NCBI GenBank assembly: GCA_003141895.1
Contig: PLNT01000011.1
Span: forward strand, 109,112-173,111
Direction of reading: 5' to 3'
DNA from: Bacteroidales bacterium
Lineage (GTDB): Bacteria > Bacteroidota > Bacteroidia > Bacteroidales > VadinHA17
Length of the DNA stretch: 64,000 nucleotides
Made by a program: the position numbers and the translations under genes. Of this stretch, positions 18,328-27,957 are shown one piece after another. Positions within the stretch are counted from its first letter, which is position 1; each line of letters opens with the position of its first letter. The notes under the pieces are model-generated. The model was not told where the DNA came from, made no database searches, and saw nothing but the letters and a program-made list of their open reading frames with translations.

Positions 18328-19485
18328 TTAATTCAGTTTTATATCTGGCTTCACTACCAGGGCTGCACTGAAATCAAAAGTGTAATCCGAGTAAATCTTA
18401 ACACTCTGAGATCCATTTCCTGTAGTATTGAGAGTTAACCAGAAAATGATCTTGTCTGCTTTGGAAACTGAACCAAAGAAATCTTTAGTAAACTCTATAG
18501 TCGTAGTTGAATTTGTTGTCCCAGTTACTTTCCCATTATTGTCAACAGGTGCTGGTTTCAAAATAGCGCCCGAATTCACCGTGTCTCTTATAAGTCCTGT
18601 AGATGAATCTAAAAGGCTCATTTTGAGTGATGCTCCGACAGGAAACCCATTCTCAGCAGTTATAATAAACTGGAGTGATTGAAAATCCTCCGGTTTAATG
18701 GGATTATTACTATTTGCATCTTCTTTCAGGAAATTATCCACTGTATCGCTCAGCTGAAGATTAGTCATAGTCAACTCCATTGGTATTTCAATATCGAGAG
18801 ATCCGATGAGACGGAAAGGTGCGGTAGCATATTCAGCCTGATTGTTTTTTGCTGAGAAAGAAACTGTAGCAGTACCTGAGTAATTGACAATCTCAGGAGG
18901 AAGAGAAAGAAGCTGTGGCAAATTGGAGTTTGTTTTATCAATTATAAATGATGATGAGATCTCTTGTTGTGATGGAAGGTTAGGTTTTTCTATTAAAAAT
19001 GGCGCAAGATTCAGATTGGCACTCTCATTCTTTCCTTTGCCGACAAAATTAAAATCCAATTTGACCGAATCAGGAAAAGAGTTTGTATAGCTAAATTTGA
19101 TGCTGGGATTCAATATCTTGAAATTTCCGTTAATGTGACTTGTAATGTCACCTAAATTAAGGTCTATTTTACCTGGTGGTATTACTGCCGTTTCCTGAAT
19201 GACAATTCCCTTCACAAAATCTGACAATTTTAAATCTATCACAGAGTTTTTGGTAAAAACAAGTAAAAGAAGTTTATTCTGGTCGAATAAAATTGTATCA
19301 TTGGGTTTAACAATGTCTTTCAACGAAAAACTTCCTTTCACAGCAGAAATAGCCATATCAGGAGAAAGATGAGTTTGCTTTGATAGCATACTCATGTTGT
19401 AAGTATCTTTTATACAACCTGTAATTGAAAGAAGCATGATCATTAAGAAAAACAGGAAAGCTCTCTTTGTCATAATCATTCTCAT
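18328..19485 (-). CDS. Uncharacterised lipoprotein
   Basis: A 385-residue protein not recognised as a known family. The N-terminus is a lipoprotein signal with lipobox LSITGC, followed by a beta-rich sequence. Recurrent features are LKDIVKPNDTILFDQ near residue 60 and a region describing gradient-like strands (SGTATVSFSAKNNQAEYATAPFRLIGSLDIEIPMELTM). The start codon overlaps the stop of the upstream gene by four bases, so translation is coupled. With the flanking genes it probably forms an envelope-associated unit. An alternative start at the internal MTKRAF is possible. Confidence 0.75.
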   Translation of the reverse strand: MRMIMTKRAFLFFLMIMLLSITGCIKDTYNMSMLSKQTHLSPDMAISAVKGSFSLKDIVKPNDTILFDQNKLLLLVFTKNSVIDLKLSDFVKGIVIQETAVIPPGKIDLNLGDITSHINGNFKILNPSIKFSYTNSFPDSVKLDFNFVGKGKNESANLNLAPFLIEKPNLPSQQEISSSFIIDKTNSNLPQLLSLPPEIVNYSGTATVSFSAKNNQAEYATAPFRLIGSLDIEIPMELTMTNLQLSDTVDNFLKEDANSNNPIKPEDFQSLQFIITAENGFPVGASLKMSLLDSSTGLIRDTVNSGAILKPAPVDNNGKVTGTTNSTTTIEFTKDFFGSVSKADKIIFWLTLNTTGNGSQSVKIYSDYTFDFSAALVVKPDIKLN

Positions 19486-22160
19486 TTAACTTCGGTGTCT
19501 AATTTATAATTATACAGGAATCTGTCAGTGCCTCCCACAATAAGATGCCAGCCGCTTTTATCAGACAGTTTCCCGATAGAAAACATTGATGCACCTCTTA
19601 AAGGAAATCCTGTCATGGTTTTGCCATTCTTACTGATTAAATAAATCAGGTTCTTCGTCACATCGAAAACTCCTATTTTTCTATCTGTAGATGAAAAGAT
19701 AAAACTTATAGGTCCGCCCAGGTTGTCAGAACCAAATTCTCTTTTAAAAATTTCCTCTCTGTTAATATTATAAAGATACAATATCCCCTGATCAATAAAA
19801 ATATATTCGTTTAGGCCATCTCCATCTATGTCTAAAATATCGAATGAATGGTTGCTTGAAAATTTCTTAATCGCGAATTTTGTGACACTTCCATCGAAAT
19901 GGATATATTGAATAGTTCCATCGGGAGAAGTGCATACCACGGATGGATCTGAAGAACTGGTCAGTCGCATTGCAGAACCAACAGCTTTAATGACAGGTTC
20001 TTTAAGGTTTATTCTTTTATTCCCTGCCCTGTCGAGAAAATAGATGCTGTTTTCATCAGCTGCCACAATGTAATCTTTCCCTGAAACTCTGAAATAATTA
20101 ATTTCTGTTTTTACAATGCCGGTTGTTTTGAAAGGGGTCCAGCCTTTTACAGCATTCCCCATTTTATCATAGGAATAGATTTGCCTGTCTTCGCCCGCTA
20201 CAAACAACCTGTAATTAAGATTATTATCATAATCATATATAACCATAGGGTTTGAAGCCGGAGACCTTAATCTGACCGGATATCTTTCAACATAATTACC
20301 ATTTCTGTCAACCAGATGAATATATCCCTTACCTGAAAACAATAACTGATACTTCCCGTTCCGGTAATAATCTATCATATAAATGTTACTAATGATTCTC
20401 TCATTGAGTGGCACTTTCCATAACACTCGTCCTGCAGCATTTATCAGATAGATATTATTCTTCATATCCTGGATGAAAATCTCCTTTGCTCCTGTAGTAT
20501 GATTAGTGAAAAAGAATGGTTTTATACTGGCTATGGTATCTAACAGGGTTTCCCATTCCGTGGTGGATTCCTCCCTGGCTTGTTCCTTATACTTTATTGA
20601 GAGACTATTATACAGCATCCCGTTGCTTGATGCAAATTTATATCCGGCTGCCTGAATTTTGTTAAGGGAGCTTTTATTCGACCTTAATGCATTAATGATG
20701 TCTCCATTCAGAAATCCTTCCAGGTAATCCGTAATACGCGAGGGAATACAAAAGAAATAATATCCGGCACGGCTGGGGAGAGTATTTTCAAAATCCCGGT
20801 ATGTAAGGTCATTTGCAAGAGTTTTATTTAGAAGATTATCGTATAATAACCTTGAAACGGTCGGATATGAGTTTCCTGCAATCAGAAACTTATCATAAAA
20901 TGTAAAGTAAGTTTCATTGAATCCGGGTGCGAATCCTGGAAGAAAAACTCTTATTAAACCCTTAAAAGATGTTTTATATACAGGAATCCTTACCTGTTCA
21001 TCGGGCTGAAAATAAAGAATTTCTTTTTTGGCACCCGGCTGGTCCAGAAAAAGCTGTTCAGCCTCGACACGGTTTGATAGTTCGTAAATGATCATGGTAT
21101 TGTCTTCGACAGGACTCCCCTTGATATTGATTATTGCTCTGGTTATCTCTTCACCAATAAAAGGTTTGATTTTTAAGGCGAGGTCATAAGCCTCCTGCGA
21201 CATAGAAGTATCCGAAACTGAATGAAGATTAAGCGATGGAGGGATAAGCGTTTCAAAAAGCACTGTCGCCGACGGGAGAATTTTATAAGTATGAAAATCG
21301 CGTGAAGGCAGAGATTTGTATTTGTACAGTAATTCTGAGGAATCGGTACTCTCCGTATAACCGCTGAGAACAAGCCCGTCTTCACTTATATATATATCTC
21401 CTCCAGCAGTCCCGGCGAGCTTAGCGATCTTTTCAACCAATTCTTTACTCTGCTTATTTAAAATAGGTTTGAGAACGTCAGGCAGATTAGGGAACGAAAT
21501 AAATATTTTGTCAACATTTTTCCCCGACGCCAGCAGCACGTGAGAAAACCCTGGTAATTTTCTGATATCAGTCTCTTTATTGATCTGAGTAGAAGCATTT
21601 TCAACCAATTCCTTTGAGCTGCTGCTTATCAACAAACCCGAAACAAGCGAAACATACGCAGTGTCCTTCAGATTTGCTGCATGAAAAGGTATAGCAATAA
21701 CCGGATTGCCGTTTATCCTGATTTGTGTCAGATCATTAATTCCCAGTGAGTTAAACATCTCTTTAACATGCCTTAATTTTACATCCCCCGATACTGGCAT
21801 GGAGATGACCGGAAATATTATTCCGTTCCTGTCGGTGTGAAATGATATGATCGTGGCTCCGTCAATAAACAATTCTTTAAAATTCTGTTTATTCAACAGA
21901 TCAGCGAGATATTTCAGATCGTGGTTTATTGTGCCAAGCTCATTTATTTTGCCGGCTTCGCCAAATAAACCTCTTCCTGTTGTCAGGGAATTGAGTAGGC
22001 TTTTTATATCAAGTGTCTCTATTACTATGCATGCATCGGGAGTTACTGTTTTGTAAGGATCCGTAGTCAGATTCTTACTGTCCTTCCACAGGAAATACCC
22101 CATTATCGCAAGAGCTGATATCAGGACTATTATCGAAATAATTGCAATCCTTTTTCCCAC
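19482..22160 (-). CDS. Uncharacterised membrane-anchored protein with C-terminal propeller-like repeats
   Basis: An 892-residue protein with an N-terminal membrane anchor (IISIIVLISALAIMGYFLW) and a long extracytoplasmic part. The first 550 or so residues resemble DUF3352-like proteins in style, with repeated strand-helix units, but I cannot assign a family. Residues from about 555 on contain repeats of the type IYLINAAGRVLWKVPL, IHLVDRNGNYVERYPV, IYSYDKMGNAVKGWTPF and IYFLDRAGNKRIN. These look like blades of a PQQ/VCBS-type beta-propeller. It heads the three-gene unit with the lipoprotein and DUF5723 genes and has its own predicted promoter. Function unknown. Confidence 0.75.
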   Translation of the reverse strand: MGKRIAIISIIVLISALAIMGYFLWKDSKNLTTDPYKTVTPDACIVIETLDIKSLLNSLTTGRGLFGEAGKINELGTINHDLKYLADLLNKQNFKELFIDGATIISFHTDRNGIIFPVISMPVSGDVKLRHVKEMFNSLGINDLTQIRINGNPVIAIPFHAANLKDTAYVSLVSGLLISSSSKELVENASTQINKETDIRKLPGFSHVLLASGKNVDKIFISFPNLPDVLKPILNKQSKELVEKIAKLAGTAGGDIYISEDGLVLSGYTESTDSSELLYKYKSLPSRDFHTYKILPSATVLFETLIPPSLNLHSVSDTSMSQEAYDLALKIKPFIGEEITRAIINIKGSPVEDNTMIIYELSNRVEAEQLFLDQPGAKKEILYFQPDEQVRIPVYKTSFKGLIRVFLPGFAPGFNETYFTFYDKFLIAGNSYPTVSRLLYDNLLNKTLANDLTYRDFENTLPSRAGYYFFCIPSRITDYLEGFLNGDIINALRSNKSSLNKIQAAGYKFASSNGMLYNSLSIKYKEQAREESTTEWETLLDTIASIKPFFFTNHTTGAKEIFIQDMKNNIYLINAAGRVLWKVPLNERIISNIYMIDYYRNGKYQLLFSGKGYIHLVDRNGNYVERYPVRLRSPASNPMVIYDYDNNLNYRLFVAGEDRQIYSYDKMGNAVKGWTPFKTTGIVKTEINYFRVSGKDYIVAADENSIYFLDRAGNKRINLKEPVIKAVGSAMRLTSSSDPSVVCTSPDGTIQYIHFDGSVTKFAIKKFSSNHSFDILDIDGDGLNEYIFIDQGILYLYNINREEIFKREFGSDNLGGPISFIFSSTDRKIGVFDVTKNLIYLISKNGKTMTGFPLRGASMFSIGKLSDKSGWHLIVGGTDRFLYNYKLDTEVK

Positions 22161-22183
22161 TAAAAAGTATATAATGTACTACT

Positions 22184-22191
22184 CAAATTTA
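22184..22191 (-). promoter_or_regulatory. Predicted -7 element of the three-gene envelope unit
   Basis: TAAATTTG on the - strand, 23 bases upstream of the 892-residue protein's start codon. Confidence 0.5.
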
Positions 22192-22314
22192 GCAAATAAA
22201 TGTATATGGCTGTTTTGGATCAGCAATTAACAGAATCCGGTAAAATTCCTTTGTAATCTGGTTCACTTGGCACGCAATTTGAGCTATATTTATTACACAG
22301 ACAATCTCAATCAT

Positions 22315-22363
22315 ATCCCTGAGAGTTCAGGGCAGCCAGGTGAAAAGCCTGGCTTTCTTTTTT
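22315..22363 (+). terminator. Orphan + strand intrinsic terminator with tandem hairpins
   Basis: A perfect hairpin CCCTGA-GAGT-TCAGGG (22317-22332) is followed by AGCCAGG...CCTGGCT and the run tttctttttt. The T-run orients it for + strand transcription, yet both flanking genes are on the - strand. This suggests an unannotated + strand transcript ending just before the trpS stop codon. Confidence 0.6.
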
Positions 22364-22366
22364 CAA

Positions 22367-23356
22367 TCAGAATGGCCGGTATCCGATTATCTCTCTCACC
22401 TCCCTCACCGTTTTTGAAGCACTTGCCCTGGCCTTTTCCGCGCCATCTGAAACAACCTTTGCCAGATATTTATTATCAGATAAAATGTCTGTGATCCTCA
22501 GCCGGATAGGTTCGGTAAATTTTATGATATCTTCTGCAAGCTGCTTTTTCATATCACCATAGCGAATGTCGCATGAAACATATTTATCAGCGAAGTATTT
22601 AACTGTTGTTTGATCCGAAACAACATTCATGATAGTAAAAAGATTCTTCACAGGTTCTGAGATTTCCTGACCAGGAGTTGTGGGACCGGTATCCGTAACC
22701 GCGCGCATTACTTTTTTCTTTATTTCCTGTGGTGTATCAGAAAGGAATACGCCGTTTCCTTCACTTTTTCCCATCTTCCCCGATCCATCGAGACCAGGTA
22801 TTTTCACAAGCTGTTGACCAAAGTTATATGCATCAGGTTCGGGAAAATAGTTAACTTCATACATTTGGTTAAATCTTCTGGCAAATCTTCTGGTCATTTC
22901 AAGATGCTGCTCCTGGTCTTTCCCAACCGGTACCTTATTTGCTTTATGAATTATGATATCTGCCGCCATGAGCACTGGATAAGTCAGCAAAGCAGCATTA
23001 ATATTGTCAGGTTGTTTTCTGATCTTTTCCTTGAAAGAGGCCGTTCTTTCCAGTTCCCCTACATAAGCATTCATATTGAGCAAAAGGTAAAGTTCTGAAA
23101 CCTCCGGAACATCACTCTGTATAAAAACCGTTGCCTTCTCCGGATCGATGCCACATGCGAGATATTCCGCCAGTACCTGCTTGATATTACCATGAAGGTC
23201 GTCAGGCTTTGGATGGGTCGTAAGTGCGTGATAATCTGCAATAAAAAAATAACAATTATTTTCCGTTTGCATTTTAAGAAAGTTCTTTATTGCACCGAAA
23301 TAATTGCCAAGATGCAGATTTCCAGTTGACCTGATGCCACTTACGACTATGTCCAT
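22367..23356 (-). CDS. trpS: Tryptophanyl-tRNA synthetase
   Basis: Charges tRNA-Trp with tryptophan. The 329-residue class I synthetase has the HIGH-equivalent GNLHLGNYFGAI near the N-terminus and the KMSKS-equivalent GKMGKSEGN near residue 195. Other conserved text includes YFFIADYHALTTH and PVLMAADI. Length matches bacterial TrpS. A perfect -7 element lies upstream, and no T-box or trp leader is visible. Confidence 0.96.
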   Translation of the reverse strand: MDIVVSGIRSTGNLHLGNYFGAIKNFLKMQTENNCYFFIADYHALTTHPKPDDLHGNIKQVLAEYLACGIDPEKATVFIQSDVPEVSELYLLLNMNAYVGELERTASFKEKIRKQPDNINAALLTYPVLMAADIIIHKANKVPVGKDQEQHLEMTRRFARRFNQMYEVNYFPEPDAYNFGQQLVKIPGLDGSGKMGKSEGNGVFLSDTPQEIKKKVMRAVTDTGPTTPGQEISEPVKNLFTIMNVVSDQTTVKYFADKYVSCDIRYGDMKKQLAEDIIKFTEPIRLRITDILSDNKYLAKVVSDGAEKARASASKTVREVREIIGYRPF

Positions 23357-23382
23357 TATTGTATTTTAATAAGAATTCAGCG

Positions 23383-23390
23383 CAAATCTA
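23383..23390 (-). promoter_or_regulatory. Predicted -7 element of trpS
   Basis: TAGATTTG on the - strand, 26 bases upstream of the trpS start. Confidence 0.5.
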
Positions 23391-23418
23391 GTAAAAAAGG
23401 CTCAAAGTCGCAATTTCG

Positions 23419-23516
23419 ACCCCCCAACCCCCCTAAAGGGGGGCTAATTCAGTAATATTAAAAAACAAGAATAAAAACAAGATTTACCCCCCTTCAGGGG
23501 GGAAGGGGGGCAAACT
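23419..23516. repeat. REP-like palindromes between trpS and rbfA
   Basis: Two G/C-run palindromes: ccccccaacccccctaaa followed by a G-run (about 23419-23444), and acccccctt-cag-gggggaagggggg (about 23486-23513). They are separated by an AT-rich spacer. Confidence 0.75.
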
Positions 23517-23529
23517 CTATAAAAAATTG

Positions 23530-23537
23530 TACCTTTG
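23530..23537 (+). promoter_or_regulatory. Predicted -7 element of the rbfA operon
   Basis: TACCTTTG fits TAnnTTTG. The track start at 23535 would lie inside it, which supports ATG 23559 as the rbfA start. Confidence 0.55.
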
Positions 23538-23558
23538 CAGACTAAAATAAAACTGGCC

Positions 23559-23897
23559 ATGGAATCGACTAGACAGAAAAAAGTATCACGATTAATTCAG
23601 AAAGAACTGGCCGATATCTTTCTGAAAAGGGGAAATGAATTTGCACACGGGAAACTGGTTTCAATCACCAGAGTTCGGGTCAGCCCAGACCTGTCATTTG
23701 CAAAAGTTTATATAAGTATTTTCCCTGCGACTAACCAGGACGATATCCTGAAGTCAATAGAAGAACACAGCTCAAAGATCAGATTTGATCTTGGCCGTAA
23801 AGTCAGGACCCAATTACGGATAGTTCCTGATATAGCCTTCCATATAGATGACAGCCTTGATTATATCGACAAAATTGACAAATTGCTGAAATCCTGA
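23559..23897 (+). CDS. rbfA: Ribosome-binding factor A
   Basis: A small KH-like protein that helps mature the 30S subunit and process the 16S rRNA 5' end. Family text is clear: RQKKVSRLIQKELADIF, ITRVRVSPDLSFAKVYISIFP and LRIVPDIAFHIDDSLDY. From ATG 23559 it is 112 residues; the track's eight extra residues overlap the predicted promoter and are probably not translated. It opens a + operon running to about 29.9 kb. Confidence 0.93.
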   Translation: MESTRQKKVSRLIQKELADIFLKRGNEFAHGKLVSITRVRVSPDLSFAKVYISIFPATNQDDILKSIEEHSSKIRFDLGRKVRTQLRIVPDIAFHIDDSLDYIDKIDKLLKS

Positions 23898-23902
23898 TAT
23901 GT

Positions 23903-24721
23903 ATGCAGTACGAACCAATTAAGAGGACACTCGGCAGGTTTTTTGCACGATCGCCGGTATTGAGAAAAACTCTATATTTTCTTCTTGATATCCTCCTTTT
24001 AAGGACATGGCATGTTAAAAAGGCCTTACGAAAAATAGCCGCTCAATTTCCGGGTGAGGCTCTGATACTCGATGCCGGTTCGGGATTTGGACAAAATACC
24101 TGGCGTATGAGCCGTATGAACAGCCGTTGGAATATTAAGGCGTATGATATAAATAAGGAACAGGTTGACGATTGCAACATTTTCTGCGGGAAGACAGGGT
24201 TATCTAAAAGAGTTTCTTTTTACACCTGTAATCTGACTGCCCTGAATGATATAAATTGTTTTGATATCATTCTCTCAGTCGATGTCATGGAACATATTGA
24301 AGAAGATGTACTTGTTTTCCAGAATTTCTATAAATCGTTGAAAAACAATGGCATACTTCTGATATCCACGCCTTCTGATAAAGGGGGATCCGATGTTCAT
24401 AACGATCATGAACATTCTTTCATAGACGAACATGTGAGAGACGGATATAGTATCAAAAATATATCCGACAAGCTTTTCCTGGCAGGTTTCAAATCTATCG
24501 AAGCAGGATATACATATGGGAAACCTGGAAATATATCCTGGAGGTTATCTATGAAATACCCAGTTAAGATGCTGAACATCTCTTATTTCTTTTTCCTGAT
24601 CCTTCCATTTTATTACCTGGTATTTTTCCCTGTTTCTTTAGTCCTTAACCTTTGTGATCTCAGTATTTCACATAAAACCGGTACCGGATTACTGGTAACC
24701 GCAAGAAAGCTGGAAAAGTGA
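23903..24721 (+). CDS. Class I SAM-dependent methyltransferase
   Basis: A 272-residue protein with the Rossmann-type motif I LILDAGSGFGQNTW near residue 50. Further on are AYDINKEQVDDC and the motif IV-like FDIILSVDVMEHI. The C-terminal part has a hydrophobic stretch (YFFFLILPFYYLVFFPVSLVLNL) that could bind or cross the membrane. The substrate is unknown; DVMEHI-type sequences are common in Methyltransf_11/23 proteins acting on lipids, quinones or sugars. It starts five bases after rbfA and overlaps the next gene by four. Confidence 0.85.
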   Translation: MQYEPIKRTLGRFFARSPVLRKTLYFLLDILLLRTWHVKKALRKIAAQFPGEALILDAGSGFGQNTWRMSRMNSRWNIKAYDINKEQVDDCNIFCGKTGLSKRVSFYTCNLTALNDINCFDIILSVDVMEHIEEDVLVFQNFYKSLKNNGILLISTPSDKGGSDVHNDHEHSFIDEHVRDGYSIKNISDKLFLAGFKSIEAGYTYGKPGNISWRLSMKYPVKMLNISYFFFLILPFYYLVFFPVSLVLNLCDLSISHKTGTGLLVTARKLEK

Positions 24722-25941
24722 AGCTATCGTATTACATAGCAAAAAGATACCTTTTCGCAAAAAAATCGCGAAATGCGATTAATATTATTTCAGCCGTTTC
24801 TGTTGCCGGAGTTGCCGTTGGTACGATGGCACTGATAATTATTCTTTCAGTATTTAACGGTCTGGAAACAATGGTAAGCGGTATCTTCAATACCTTTGAT
24901 CCGGATATAAAGATATCAGCTTCTGAAGGTAAAACATTCATCCCTGATACATCACGGCTGAAACTTTTGGCAAAAGTCGATGGATTATGCTGTTACTCTC
25001 TTACCATTGAAGATAATGCCTTGTTGAAATATGGTTCCCGTGAATACATTGCTACGATTAAAGGGATCGATGATAACTACACAATGGTATCCTCCATAGA
25101 TAGCTCAATGTGGGAGGGAGAATTTAAGCTTAAAAATAATAATGGCCGTCCTTATGCTGTTCCCGGAATAGGAGTTGCTCAATATCTTGGAATTAGAGTC
25201 AATTTTATCACACCTCTTGAAATAATATTCCCCAGAAAGACAGGAAGTACAAGCCTGAGCGCCGAAAACTCATTGAATCGTAAATTTATTTTCCCCTCGG
25301 GCATTTTTGAAGTTGAAAAAGACTACGATTCAAAATATGTTTATATACCTCTCGATTTTGCCCGGGAACTTACCGAGACTGAAAAGGCTGTCTCAACAAT
25401 TGAAATCAAGTTTCAGAAAAATGCTGATCCTGATGCTGTACAAAAGGCAATAAAGAAAATTTATGGTAAGGGTTATTCAGTCCAGAACCGGAATGAACAA
25501 CAGGCTATTTTTTATAAGGTAATGCGGTCCGAAAGGCTTGCTATTTTCTTTATTCTCACGCTGATACTTATCATTGCTTCATTTAATATAATTGGCTCTC
25601 TTACAATGCTCATTATAGAGAAGGAACGTGATATTGAAATACTCAAGAGCCTCGGAGCAGATAACAATCTAATCCGCAATATTTTTATATTTGAAGGATG
25701 GCTCATTTCGATTATAGGAGCCCTGGCTGGAGTTATTCTGGGATTTGTTGTGTGTTGGTTACAGCAAACTTACGGACTTGTAAAGCTTCAAAGTCAGTCT
25801 CTTATTATGAATTCATACCCGGTTGTATTAAAGTTGATAGATTTTATTATTGTACCGGGAACTGTTCTGTTAATTGGATACTGGGCAGCCTGGTATCCGG
25901 TAAGGTTTCTGACAAAGAAATATCTGAATAAAGATACATAG
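24718..25941 (+). CDS. LolC/LolE-like ABC transporter permease (FtsX family)
   Basis: A 407-residue permease of the lipoprotein-release type. The N-terminus YYIAKRYLFAKKSRNAINIIS is diagnostic of the LolC/E family, followed by TM1 and a large periplasmic domain. Three C-terminal helices (about 270-395) surround IEKERDIEILKSLGADNNLIRNIFIFEG, an FtsX-domain coupling segment. The start is GTG, overlapping the methyltransferase stop (GTGA), which suggests coupling. No LolD-type ATPase lies in this operon. Confidence 0.88.
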   Translation: MKLSYYIAKRYLFAKKSRNAINIISAVSVAGVAVGTMALIIILSVFNGLETMVSGIFNTFDPDIKISASEGKTFIPDTSRLKLLAKVDGLCCYSLTIEDNALLKYGSREYIATIKGIDDNYTMVSSIDSSMWEGEFKLKNNNGRPYAVPGIGVAQYLGIRVNFITPLEIIFPRKTGSTSLSAENSLNRKFIFPSGIFEVEKDYDSKYVYIPLDFARELTETEKAVSTIEIKFQKNADPDAVQKAIKKIYGKGYSVQNRNEQQAIFYKVMRSERLAIFFILTLILIIASFNIIGSLTMLIIEKERDIEILKSLGADNNLIRNIFIFEGWLISIIGALAGVILGFVVCWLQQTYGLVKLQSQSLIMNSYPVVLKLIDFIIVPGTVLLIGYWAAWYPVRFLTKKYLNKDT

Positions 25942-25985
25942 CATGCATCCAGGGATATATTAAAATACACTTTAAAAATCTCTTA

Positions 25986-26777
25986 ATGAAGAGAATCTTT
26001 AATAATTCAACATCGGGAATTGCTTTTGCGGGGCTATTTCTTATTTCATTATTAATTGGGTCATGCAACACCCAAAAAATTAAAATTGATAAGAAAAATC
26101 TGATCCCGGAAAAAGAACTTGTTCCATTACTTGTCGATATCTATATGGCAGATGGTCTTCTGTCCAATGCGAAGATCAACGTGCGGTTTTCTTCGCTTGA
26201 CTCGATTGCGACTTACTACCAGGTAATTGAAAAACATGGTTTTACAAAAGAGATGATGGACAAAACAATGCAATATTATTTTGTTAAGGATGCCAAGAAA
26301 CTAAACAAAATATATGATCAGGTACTCGGGATCTTAAGTGAAATGGAGGTTCGGGTTCAGAAGGATTATCGTTCAGAACAAATACATATTTCGAACCTTT
26401 GGCCCGGGAAGGATTTTTATGCCATGCCTTCAATAACCGGAAATGATTCCGCTAAGTTTGATCTTCCTGCAGCCAAGCCAGGAACCTATACCCTATCCTT
26501 TACTTCCATTTTATACCCTGATGATCAAACCGTAAATCCGCGAGCAAGTATATATTTGGTTGCACGTGATAGTTTAGAAACCGGAAAAAGGGAATATTTT
26601 AAATCGGTTGAGTACCTGAAAGATGGCAGGCCTCACACGTATAATATGGTAATGAGTGTCCCACATGATAAGACTCGTTTAAGAGGGTACCTTTTTGATT
26701 TTCATAATCTTAATGGAATGAGGAGTCATTTTAAGATAGAAAATATCGTGCTTACGTTAAGTCAGGTTGCATTATGA
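25986..26777 (+). CDS. DUF4296 domain lipoprotein
   Basis: A 263-residue predicted lipoprotein with lipobox LLIGSC. The DUF4296 region follows: LIPEKELVPLLVDIYMADGLL and HGFTKEMMDKTMQYYFVKDAKKLNKIYDQVLGIL. The C-terminal part is beta-rich. Function is unknown; the family is largely restricted to Bacteroidota. It sits between the LolC/E-like permease and the amidohydrolase and overlaps the latter by four bases. Confidence 0.88.
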   Translation: MKRIFNNSTSGIAFAGLFLISLLIGSCNTQKIKIDKKNLIPEKELVPLLVDIYMADGLLSNAKINVRFSSLDSIATYYQVIEKHGFTKEMMDKTMQYYFVKDAKKLNKIYDQVLGILSEMEVRVQKDYRSEQIHISNLWPGKDFYAMPSITGNDSAKFDLPAAKPGTYTLSFTSILYPDDQTVNPRASIYLVARDSLETGKREYFKSVEYLKDGRPHTYNMVMSVPHDKTRLRGYLFDFHNLNGMRSHFKIENIVLTLSQVAL

Positions 26778-27946
26778 AACGTTTCTCGGCTCAGTACATT
26801 ATTACCAACTCAGGGCCGCTCCTTAAAAGATCTGTAGTAACTACTGAAGACGATGGAACAATAATCAGCATTGAAAATAAGCAAGGGGAACTGAGCGAAG
26901 AGCATTCAACTGAGTTTTATAATGGCATAATAATCCCCGGATTCGTCAATTGTCATTGTCATCTCGAACTTTCACACATGAAAGACTCTATTCCAAAAGG
27001 TTCGGGTCTTGGCAGGTTCATCGAACATATCAGAAATTCAGGAGACGACAAAAAAAGATTTTCTACTTCCGCAGCTTCTGCTGATAATCATATGTTTAAA
27101 GAAGGTATAGTTTTATGTGCAGATATCTGTAATACATCAGATACATTTAAACTAAAGAAAGAAAGCAGCATCTCCTATGTTAACCTTCTTGAAGTTTTTG
27201 GCCTGGATCCCGATAAAGCCGGAAGTCGGATGGATGAAGTAAGCACTCTTGCTGAAACGGCTAAATTAATGGAACTTACGTTTTCATTTGTGCCCCATTC
27301 GGCATATTCCATGTCGCTGACATTGCTCAGACTTCTTAAAAGTAAAAGTTCCATGAACAAGGTGACATCTATCCATTTTATGGAAACAGAGGGAGAAGAA
27401 ATTTTTCTTAAGCAAAATAGAGGTCCCCTGATGTCGTCATATAAAAGATCAGGTTTAGTTCCATCAAGACTGGAGACAGCTAAAAATCATGTAGATGTGA
27501 TTTTGGAAGAAATAACCAGATCAGGAAATCTCATTCTTGTCCATAATACTTTTACCGATAAAAATACGATCAGAGCAGTCCGGCAGAGAAAGAACCTGTT
27601 CTGGTGTATCTGCACCAACTCAAATATTTACATTGAAAATAAAATCCCTCCATTAAATCTGCTTATTGATGAAGACGTCGAAATTGTGATTGGGACTGAT
27701 AGCTTAGCCTCCAATACAAGTCTGAGTATACTTGAAGAACTCAAGACAATTCAGTTTAATTTTCCTCTGATCCCTATTGAGGATCTTATTTTGTGGGCTA
27801 CGATGAATGGGGCTAAAGCTCTTGGTGAAGACAACCGTTTTGGATCAATTGAACCCGGTAAAAAACCTGGACTGCTGGTCTTACAGAATGTTGATCTGCA
27901 AAACATGAAGTTGCTGCCAGAGAGCTATGTGACAAGACTGATCTAA
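26774..27946 (+). CDS. Amidohydrolase-superfamily deaminase-like protein
   Basis: A 390-residue metal-dependent hydrolase of the ATZ/TRZ, guanine-deaminase or aminodeoxyfutalosine-deaminase type. Metal-site motifs are present: NCHCHLELSH (HxH near residue 60), FVPHSAYSMS, SIHFMETEGEEI, LVHNTF and IGTDSLASN with the conserved Asp near residue 310. The reaction is probably hydrolytic deamination or dechlorination of a heterocycle. The menaquinone (futalosine) branch is one possibility, but the window has no other mqn genes. Its start overlaps the DUF4296 stop (ATGA). Confidence 0.82.
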   Translation: MKRFSAQYIITNSGPLLKRSVVTTEDDGTIISIENKQGELSEEHSTEFYNGIIIPGFVNCHCHLELSHMKDSIPKGSGLGRFIEHIRNSGDDKKRFSTSAASADNHMFKEGIVLCADICNTSDTFKLKKESSISYVNLLEVFGLDPDKAGSRMDEVSTLAETAKLMELTFSFVPHSAYSMSLTLLRLLKSKSSMNKVTSIHFMETEGEEIFLKQNRGPLMSSYKRSGLVPSRLETAKNHVDVILEEITRSGNLILVHNTFTDKNTIRAVRQRKNLFWCICTNSNIYIENKIPPLNLLIDEDVEIVIGTDSLASNTSLSILEELKTIQFNFPLIPIEDLILWATMNGAKALGEDNRFGSIEPGKKPGLLVLQNVDLQNMKLLPESYVTRLI

Positions 27947-27957
27947 GAACCAAAAAT

